From CAVQJU01 sp963712905 (lineage in GTDB: Bacteria; Acidobacteriota; Vicinamibacteria; Vicinamibacterales; CAVVIG01): 64,000 nt of DNA. The stretch covers positions 62,001 to 126,000 of the forward strand of contig CAVQJU010000002.1 of NCBI GenBank assembly GCA_963712905.1, given 5' to 3'. Below, in pieces: positions 58,438 to 64,000 of this stretch (the first letter of the stretch is position 1; every line of letters starts with the position of its first letter). A program made the translations under genes and the position numbers. A model generated the notes under the pieces. It did not search any database. It had not been told where the DNA came from and saw only the letters and a list, made by a program, of their open reading frames with translations.

Positions 58438-59496
58438 GTGTCTTTTCCGTTGCTGTGTGCGGTGGGCGTGCTCCTGGCGATGTGGTCGTTCCTGCGCAAG
58501 CGCAGGCTGGCCGCCGCGTGGGGAACGATGGACGTCTGGAGCGCCGGCGAGACCATCGCGGACTTCCCTCGTCCTCGGGCCGCGCGGCCCGGACTGGCGC
58601 GCCTTGGCCTGAATCCCCTCGGGCAGCTGCTGATCGGGCTGAACGTCGTGGCGCTCACCGCCGGCGTCGCGTTCTTCTCGGCCGGCCGCCTCTCGATCGA
58701 ATGGTCGACCGTCTGGCTCGGCGCGGCCCTGCTTTCCGCGCTCGTCGTGGTCTGGCTGAATTTCTACTTCCTGCCCGGGGCGCGATGGGAATGGTTCGTC
58801 GCTGAAGTCCTGTTCGTCACGTTCGTGATGGTCCTGCTCACGAACGTGCTCGTGCCGATGCAGTACGGCGCGCTGGCGCTGCGCACGCCGTGGGCGGATC
58901 CCTGGCTTGCGCGCGCCGACGCGTGGCTCGGCGTGTCCGTGCCCGCCATGACCGCCTGGACGTGGGCGCACCCGCTGACCGCGCTGGCCGCGAAAGTCGT
59001 GTATTTCACCTTTGCGCCCCAGATGCTGCTGACCGTTCTCGCGCTCGCGGTGCTGCGCGAGCGGGACCGGCTCTGGGAGTTCGCGTTCCATTTTCACGTC
59101 TGCCTGATTCTCACGATCGCGGCCCTGGCCATCTGGCCGTCTGCCTGCGCGCCCGTCTTCTACGGTTTCGAGCCGACCATCGACACCACGCGCGCCATCG
59201 CGCAGATCAAGGGCTTCCACGACGGCACGATGACCGTCGTCCGGTTCGACGATCTCGACGGGCTGGTCTCGTTTCCGTCGTTCCACGTCGCCGGCGCACT
59301 GCTCGTTACCTGGGCGTTCCGCGGCCGCCGCGGGATGTTCGTCCCGCTCGTCGTGCTCAACGCGGGCCTGATCCTCTCGACGGTCATCACGGGCGAGCAC
59401 TACGTGATCGACGTCATCGCCGCCGTCCCTCTCGTGGCGGCGAGCATCGCCGCGTACCGATGGGGCGGCCGGCGACTCCTGGCGTCCGATGCATAA
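58438..59496 (+). CDS. PAP2-superfamily membrane phosphatase/phosphotransferase
   Basis: About 352 residues with roughly eight membrane helices. The PAP2 catalytic regions are in the second half: LVSFPSFHVAGALLVTWAF and ILSTVITGEHYVIDVIAAVP, each with the essential His. This group includes phosphatidate phosphatases and inositol-phosphorylceramide-type synthases acting on lipid phosphates at the membrane. The start is GTG 58438, since upstream residues look non-coding; ATG 58482 is possible. It overlaps the next membrane-protein gene by 8 bases, suggesting work on a shared lipid or glycolipid. Confidence 0.75.
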   Translation: MSFPLLCAVGVLLAMWSFLRKRRLAAAWGTMDVWSAGETIADFPRPRAARPGLARLGLNPLGQLLIGLNVVALTAGVAFFSAGRLSIEWSTVWLGAALLSALVVVWLNFYFLPGARWEWFVAEVLFVTFVMVLLTNVLVPMQYGALALRTPWADPWLARADAWLGVSVPAMTAWTWAHPLTALAAKVVYFTFAPQMLLTVLALAVLRERDRLWEFAFHFHVCLILTIAALAIWPSACAPVFYGFEPTIDTTRAIAQIKGFHDGTMTVVRFDDLDGLVSFPSFHVAGALLVTWAFRGRRGMFVPLVVLNAGLILSTVITGEHYVIDVIAAVPLVAASIAAYRWGGRRLLASDA

Positions 59497-60886
59497 GTGG
59501 ACGCTCGGGGCGCTGGCAACGACGCTGTTCTTCCTGACGATCGTGCTGGCGGCGGCGCTGTCACCGATGGCGTCGGACACCTGGTGGCAGCTGCGCGCCG
59601 GGGCCGACATGTGGGCGTCCGGACGCGTGCTGCTCACCGACACGTACTCGCACACGGCGGCCGGCGCGTTCTGGCCCAATCACGAGTGGCTGTCGCAGGT
59701 GATCTTCTACGGTCTCTATCGCCTCGGCGGGCTGCCGCTGCTCAGCCTGTTCGCGGCGGCGGTCATCGTGACGGCCTGGATCATCACGTGGCATCTGGCC
59801 GGCGGACCGCTGCTGCGCCGGCTCGCGATCCTTCTCCCGGCCCTGGTCCCGGCCAGCGAACACTGGGCGCCCCGGCCGCATGCGTTCTCGCTGCTCTTTC
59901 TGCCGCTGGCCGTGTGGCTCATCCTGAGGCGCCGGTACTTCTGGCTGATCCCGCTGTTTTTCGTGTGGGCCAACTGTCACGGCGGCGTGCTCCTCGGCCT
60001 CGTGGTGTCGGCGACCGCTCTGGGCGCGGCGTGGTTCCACGAGCCGCGGGAATCGAGGGCCGGGACGCTGAAGACCATCGGCCTGGCGTTCGCGGGGTGC
60101 GTCGCGGCGGTGACGCTGACGCCGCTGGGGCTGTCGTTCTGGATCGAGATTCCGAGATCGCTCGCCAGGATTCGCCAGTACCCGCTCGACGAATGGCTGG
60201 CGCCCAGGCTTTCGGAGATCCCGCTCGCGCCCTTCTGGGTGCTTGCCGCGGTCTTCTGCGGCCTGCTGGTCGTCAACCGGCGTCGTCTGATCGACGCTTC
60301 GGGCCGTCAGACGGCGATTCTCTGCCTGCCGGCGCTCGTGTTGCTGCCGATGGCGCTGTCGGCGGTTCGCAACGTCGGTCCGTTCCTGATGTTCGCGGCG
60401 CCGGCGATCTGCGGTCTGCTGCCCGAGGGTGCGTTCTCCGCGCTGGACCGGCCCGATCGGCGGAATCGCCCGGCGCTGAACGTCGGGCTGGCGGCGATCG
60501 CCACGCTCATGGCGGCCGCCGCGATCGGGTACGCGTATCGATTCCAGGTCGATCATCTCCGGTGGACGCCGCTTCCGGAGGCGTCGCTGCGCGCGCTGAA
60601 GCAGTGCCCCGATAACCTGTACAACCGGTACGACGAGGGCGGCTATCTCATCTGGTTCGAGCCGGGGCGGCGAGTGTTCCTCGATGGCCGTCAGGATCCG
60701 TACGAGCCGAGCCTCGTCCTCGATCAGATTCGCGTCGAGACTTCGGGCGACTACGCAAATACTTTTTCCACGCATCACATCCGGTGCGCGTACCTCCCGA
60801 CGACCTCTCCCGTCGCGGCGCGGCTGTCCTCGTCGGGATGGTCGGCGCTCTACCGCGACGCGGCGTGGGTCGTCCTCGCGCAATGA
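59489..60886 (+). CDS. Polytopic membrane protein, GT-C glycosyltransferase-like
   Basis: 465 residues with about ten hydrophobic helices and a soluble C-terminal end. Early acidic loop motifs SDTWWQLRAGADMW and DTYSHTAAGAFWPNHEWLSQ occupy the place where GT-C enzymes hold their catalytic Asp. Later it has VWANCHGGVLLGL and YDEGGYLIWFEPGRRVFLDGRQDPY. The next protein has matching motifs (VVWANMHGGFVAGL, SMDGRNISLYP), so the two are paralogues. They may transfer sugar from a lipid carrier, but no activity is proven. It overlaps the neighbours by 8 bases and by ATGA. Confidence 0.65.
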   Translation: MHKWTLGALATTLFFLTIVLAAALSPMASDTWWQLRAGADMWASGRVLLTDTYSHTAAGAFWPNHEWLSQVIFYGLYRLGGLPLLSLFAAAVIVTAWIITWHLAGGPLLRRLAILLPALVPASEHWAPRPHAFSLLFLPLAVWLILRRRYFWLIPLFFVWANCHGGVLLGLVVSATALGAAWFHEPRESRAGTLKTIGLAFAGCVAAVTLTPLGLSFWIEIPRSLARIRQYPLDEWLAPRLSEIPLAPFWVLAAVFCGLLVVNRRRLIDASGRQTAILCLPALVLLPMALSAVRNVGPFLMFAAPAICGLLPEGAFSALDRPDRRNRPALNVGLAAIATLMAAAAIGYAYRFQVDHLRWTPLPEASLRALKQCPDNLYNRYDEGGYLIWFEPGRRVFLDGRQDPYEPSLVLDQIRVETSGDYANTFSTHHIRCAYLPTTSPVAARLSSSGWSALYRDAAWVVLAQ

Positions 60887-62385
60887 CCCGGACGAAGACG
60901 CGCGCGGCGCTTCACGCGTTCGCGTTCGTGATCGCCGCGGTGTGCCTCTATTCGATGCGGCGGGCGGATCCGGATCTCTTCGGCTATCTGGCGTCCGGAC
61001 GCCTGTTCGTGGAGCAGGGAGCCGTGACGACCCAGGATCCGTTCGCCTACACGACCGCCGGGCTGCAGTGGGTCACGTTCGAATACGGCGCGCACGTGCT
61101 GCTGTGGCTGGCCTACCGCTTCGGGGGTCCGATCGGGCTCATCGCGCTGAAGTGCCTGGCCGGCGGCGTCGCGCTGGCGTTCCTGGCCGCGGCCGTCAAG
61201 GCCGCCTCCGGCAAGCCGCACGTCTGGGTCCCGGTGTTCGTGCTGTGCGCGTCCGCGGTGTCACGGTTCTTCCTCTTCCGCCCGCAGCTGTTCACGTTTG
61301 CCTTCTTCGCGCTGTTTGTCGCCGTCCTGTTCCGGCACCTTGCCGGCCGGCAGGCGAGGCTCTGGGTGCTGCCGCTCGTCATGGTCGTGTGGGCGAACAT
61401 GCACGGCGGCTTCGTGGCCGGCCTCGGGGCCGTCGGCCTCGCGATCGCGATACGAGTGTCGCAGCGGCTGCCGGCGAAACCACTCTGGGCCGCACTTGGC
61501 GCCTGCGTCGCCGTCACCTTCGTGAACCCGATGGGCGCGCGGCTCTGGGGCTATGTCATCACGGAGCTCACGCACGGCACCAACCGGCGGTACACCGTCG
61601 AGTGGGGCCCGGCGAGCCTGGGCACCGACGCGTGGTCGGCCATCGCGCTCACGCTCATCGCCGCCGCGCTGCTCGCTGTCGCGTGGTTCGCGTGCAGGGA
61701 CGCGCCGAGGGTCCTGCGCACGCCGCGGCTCGTCTGGGCGCTCACGTGCGTGCCGCTGGTCGTGATGGCCTATGTGTCGGTGCGGCACGTGCCTCTGGCC
61801 GCGATCTGGGCGGCGCCTGTTATCGCGCGGCTCGCGTCGGATGCCCTCGAATCGGCGGCGTTCCGGCGCGTGTGGTTCGCGTTCCAGGGACTGGCCGTCC
61901 TGCCGGCGTGCCTGACCGCGGTGCTCGTGTTCGCCAGCCCGCAGCCGGTCATCAGCGCGGACGGTGGCGCCCTCGGCAGCAGTCATCCCTGCAGCGCCGC
62001 CGCGTTTCTCAAGGCCAATCATCTGTCCGGGAACGTCTTCACGCCGCTGTGGTGGGGCTCCTATCTCACGTGGGAGCTCTATCCGTCGATTCGCGTGTCG
62101 ATGGATGGCCGGAACATCTCGCTGTATCCGGATCGCATGGTGATCGAGAACTTCGATTTCTACCTGCGGAACGCGAGCGAGGCCGACGTCGACGTCCCGC
62201 TGCAATACGCGACCAACTTCGTCCTCGTCCCGGCCGACAGCCCCGTGCTGTCGCGTCTCGAGACAGATCGGCGCTGGCGCCAGGCTTTCAGGGACGGGGA
62301 TGCCGCGCTTTTCGCCCGTTCGGACACCGTCCTTCCCGCCGCGCCCGTCCTTCCTCCGTCATCCTGCGCCCGCGTGCTGGAGTAG
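60883..62385 (+). CDS. Polytopic membrane protein, paralogue of the preceding GT-C-like gene
   Basis: 500 residues with ten or more helices. The N-terminal loop PDLFGYLASGRLFVEQGAVT parallels DTWWQLRAG of its neighbour. It shares VWANMHGG and a C-terminal extracytoplasmic part with WWGSYLTWELYPSIRVSMDG. ATG 60883 overlaps the previous stop. The PAP2-GT-C-GT-C series suggests building or modifying a lipid-linked glycan. The series is separated from the tad genes by 285 bases. Confidence 0.65.
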   Translation: MTRTKTRAALHAFAFVIAAVCLYSMRRADPDLFGYLASGRLFVEQGAVTTQDPFAYTTAGLQWVTFEYGAHVLLWLAYRFGGPIGLIALKCLAGGVALAFLAAAVKAASGKPHVWVPVFVLCASAVSRFFLFRPQLFTFAFFALFVAVLFRHLAGRQARLWVLPLVMVVWANMHGGFVAGLGAVGLAIAIRVSQRLPAKPLWAALGACVAVTFVNPMGARLWGYVITELTHGTNRRYTVEWGPASLGTDAWSAIALTLIAAALLAVAWFACRDAPRVLRTPRLVWALTCVPLVVMAYVSVRHVPLAAIWAAPVIARLASDALESAAFRRVWFAFQGLAVLPACLTAVLVFASPQPVISADGGALGSSHPCSAAAFLKANHLSGNVFTPLWWGSYLTWELYPSIRVSMDGRNISLYPDRMVIENFDFYLRNASEADVDVPLQYATNFVLVPADSPVLSRLETDRRWRQAFRDGDAALFARSDTVLPAAPVLPPSSCARVLE

Positions 62386-62638
62386 CGAGACAGTAACCAC
62401 GATTGCACTTTCTTCCCCGCCTGCGTTGGCCCGGGTCCCGCACCCGGTTGAGTCAGGCCGCTGCGTCGCCGGACAGGGCGTCACGTTTTTGCGCGCGCGC
62501 GGCAGGCGGCATTCACGGCCAAGCGTCTGCTGTGATGTTACTTAGCGTGCACGAGCGCGACGAACGCACATCGGCGGGAATCGAGGCGCGACGTACGGAT
62601 TCCGTGACTCGCGCGCGAAGTCTGTAATGGATCGGGGC

Positions 62639-62655
62639 TTGGCACAATGGCTGCA
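62639..62655 (+). promoter_or_regulatory. Possible sigma-54 promoter before the tad genes
   Basis: TTGGCACAATGGCTGCA has the -24 GG and -12 GC of sigma-54 promoters at exact spacing. The predicted transcription start (about 62666) would leave almost no leader before the ATG at 62671 and cut off the visible ribosome site, so chance is a serious alternative. Confidence 0.3.
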
Positions 62656-62670
62656 CCACGAGGAGCTCAT

Positions 62671-63168
62671 ATGGCGCGAAGTCTTTCCTGCCGTCGTCTA
62701 TTCGCTCGGCTGCGCGACACGAGCGGCGGCTCGCTGGTCGAGGCCGCATTGATCACGCCGCTGCTGCTGCTCCTGACCTTCGGGATCATGGAGTTCGCGA
62801 CGATGTTCTACGTCTACCTGGCACTTGAGAACGGCGTCAGCCAGGCGACGCGATACGGGGTCACTGGCAACCTGAAGGACGACCCGATGAATCCCGGGAC
62901 GCCGCTGAACCGCGTGGACTCGATCAGGCTGGCGATGCGGCAGGCGACGCCGACGCTGACGATTCCCGACGCCGAGTTCACGTTCAGCCATCTGCCCGCC
63001 GGCGGCGGCGCGTGGGTCGGCGGCACGGGCGGGCCGGGCGAGATCGAGAAGGTCACGGTCAATCATCCGTGGACCTTCATGACGCCGCTGATCAGGCCGT
63101 TCTTCACGGGCGGCACGCTCAACATCCAGGTGGAGTCGTCGATGGTGAACGAAAAGAGGTTCAATTGA
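62671..63168 (+). CDS. TadE-like pilus assembly/pseudopilin protein
   Basis: 165 residues. The TadE N-terminus has a short basic tip, SGGSLVEAALITPLLLLLTFGI with the conserved Glu of the TadE signature, and one membrane helix. An extracytoplasmic domain follows. TadE and its relatives are minor pseudopilins of Flp (tight adherence) pili, needed for pilus assembly. ATG 62671 with AGGAG just upstream is preferred over ATG 62647. The stop overlaps the next gene (TTGA). Main tad genes (flp, cpaA-F) are not in the window. Confidence 0.8.
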   Translation: MARSLSCRRLFARLRDTSGGSLVEAALITPLLLLLTFGIMEFATMFYVYLALENGVSQATRYGVTGNLKDDPMNPGTPLNRVDSIRLAMRQATPTLTIPDAEFTFSHLPAGGGAWVGGTGGPGEIEKVTVNHPWTFMTPLIRPFFTGGTLNIQVESSMVNEKRFN

Positions 63169-63764
63169 GGACCCTGGCGACGCGCATCATCCGCTCGAGC
63201 TCGCGGGGCCAGAGCATCGTGGAGTTCGCGCTCGTGCTCCCGTTCCTCGTGGTGCTCGTGCTCGGCCTCACCGAGCTGGGCTACGCGCTGCTCGATTCGC
63301 ACATCGCCACCAAACTGACGCGCGAGAGCTCGAACCTGATCTCCCGCGATTCGTCGCTCCAGGACGCGGCGACCGCGATGACCAGCATGAGCAGCCGTCC
63401 CATCAATTTCACGAACGGGTCGTCGAAGATCATCTTCTCCGTCATCCGCAAGGTGGAGACCACCGGCGCAGCCAACTACGGCCAGCCGGTCCTGTATCAG
63501 CGCCTGGTCTACGGCAGCTACCCCGGCAGCAGCGCGCTGACGACGTCCGGATCGGGCTCATTCGGCGGCGCGCCCGACTACATCGCCGCCAACTCCGACA
63601 CCGACACCCGTCTGCGGGTCACGAACCTGCCGAACGCGGCGCAGATGCCGATCGGCGGGATGACGTACGTCACCGAGATCTTCACGCGGCACACGCTGAT
63701 CACGCCCCTCGACCGCTTCGGCATCTCGGTGCCCCAGTCGCTCTACTCGATTGCGTATTTCTGA
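63165..63764 (+). CDS. Second TadE-family protein (TadF-like)
   Basis: 199 residues from TTG 63165, which overlaps the stop of the first TadE gene. The signature RGQSIVEFALVLPFLVVLVLGLTELGYALLD is again a single Glu-containing membrane helix near the N-terminus, followed by a beta-rich external domain that is longer than in the first. Two adjacent TadE-type genes are usual in tad loci (tadE and tadF). It would be exported by the Tad secretion machinery. Confidence 0.75.
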   Translation: MRTLATRIIRSSSRGQSIVEFALVLPFLVVLVLGLTELGYALLDSHIATKLTRESSNLISRDSSLQDAATAMTSMSSRPINFTNGSSKIIFSVIRKVETTGAANYGQPVLYQRLVYGSYPGSSALTTSGSGSFGGAPDYIAANSDTDTRLRVTNLPNAAQMPIGGMTYVTEIFTRHTLITPLDRFGISVPQSLYSIAYF

Positions 63765-63798
63765 CGCGGACGGGACTTCCGCGAAGAGGCAGACGCTC

Positions 63799-64000
63799 AT
63801 GAAGAGACACACATCCGACCTTTCCAGCCAGAAGGGCTTCGTGCTCGTGTACATGGCGGCCACGTTGACGACGCTGCTGTTGTTCACGGGCCTGGCCGTG
63901 GATACGGGCCGCGCCTATGTCGTGAAGGCGCAGCTGACCAAGGCCGTGGACGGCGCGGCGCTCTCGGCGGCGCGCAGCCTGAACAGCGGAAGCCCGCGGA
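63799..64000 (+). CDS. TadG-like pilus protein, N-terminal fragment
   Basis: The gene runs off the end of the window; 67 residues are present. The start is ATG 63799 with AAGAGG upstream. After a basic tip comes SSQKGFVLVYMAATLTTLLL, a membrane helix, then FTGLAVDTGRAYVVKAQL and DGAALSAARSLNSG. This is the Flp-pilus-assembly TadG-like N-terminal domain. It completes a tadE-tadF-tadG order. A large von Willebrand-like C-terminal region is expected beyond the window. Confidence 0.75.
   Translation, partial: MKRHTSDLSSQKGFVLVYMAATLTTLLLFTGLAVDTGRAYVVKAQLTKAVDGAALSAARSLNSGSPR

Noticed and set aside
1..64000. tRNA, rRNA or integrase/attachment sites
   Set aside because: No T-arm/acceptor pairing, rRNA core or integrase/transposase motif was recognised by eye. 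A tRNAscan or Infernal run would be decisive.

Overview
This is a GC-rich bacterial chromosomal segment with tightly packed genes, many 4-base start/stop overlaps (ATGA, GTGA, TTGA), GTG and TTG starts, and a gene set typical of Acidobacteriota, probably close to Vicinamibacteria. Pointers are a TonB-dependent receptor with a carboxypeptidase-like N-terminal domain, very large secreted M14 peptidases, a DUF1501/DUF1800 pair, multihaem cytochromes, Ku without LigD, and secreted carboxypeptidase-regulatory-like proteins. The taxonomy is inferred from gene content. I saw no rRNA, tRNA, CRISPR, prophage or plasmid genes. No gene-free stretch exceeds 300 bases; the longest gaps are 8451-8663, 29670-29899, 51601-51839, 58169-58437 and 62386-62670.

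Layout. 1-5.4 kb: end of a fatty acid desaturase, then pcnB and polA (minus strand) and a lipoprotein. 5.4-8.5 kb: a TonB-dependent receptor broken by two frameshifts. 8.7-13.8 kb: an FAD oxidase followed by tcuA-tcuB-tcuC (tricarballylate use). 13.9-17.6 kb: a pentahaem cytochrome, a cytochrome c fused to a beta-barrel, and ku. 17.6-24.1 kb: an S23-type four-helix-bundle gene inside inverted repeats, a D-malate/tartrate-type dehydrogenase, a Na+/solute symporter, a P1 peptidase, and a DUF2520-panC-panB pantothenate operon. 24.2-34.4 kb: a frameshifted M28 peptidase, a membrane protein, a SixA-like phosphatase, a PLP decarboxylase, a glycine-zipper protein, and a large M14 peptidase-glycine oxidase-small protein-MerR run. 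34.4-44.3 kb: an orphan microcompartment shell protein, DUF1501/DUF1800, a secreted repeat-domain protein, and a four-gene operon of two aldehyde dehydrogenases, DinB and DUF2461. 44.4-51.6 kb: a rhodanese, a GxxExxY PD-(D/E)XK protein, an Eco57I-type methyltransferase and a SNF2-type helicase. 51.8-58.2 kb: a di-iron/MBL protein, a second M14 peptidase and three minus-strand genes of unknown function. 58.4-64 kb: PAP2 and two GT-C-like membrane proteins, then TadE, TadE and TadG-like pilus proteins running off the end.

The most unusual feature is a dense population of interspersed repeats. One class forms long hairpins whose arms are tandem 7-9 base units. A second class forms compact double hairpins with TTCAG/CTGAA cores. 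Most copies are intergenic, but several lie in frame inside genes and supply protein sequence (tcuB, the FAD oxidase, DUF2461, the methyltransferase C-terminus). Two hairpins carry passenger genes between their arms (GxxExxY and S23). The GxxExxY hairpin has the same two distinguishable ends as an empty hairpin at 24120-24213, like an autonomous/MITE pair. The other leading candidate is the helicase-methyltransferase-nuclease cluster at 45.5-51.6 kb, which looks like a restriction or DISARM-like defence module without the other known DISARM genes.
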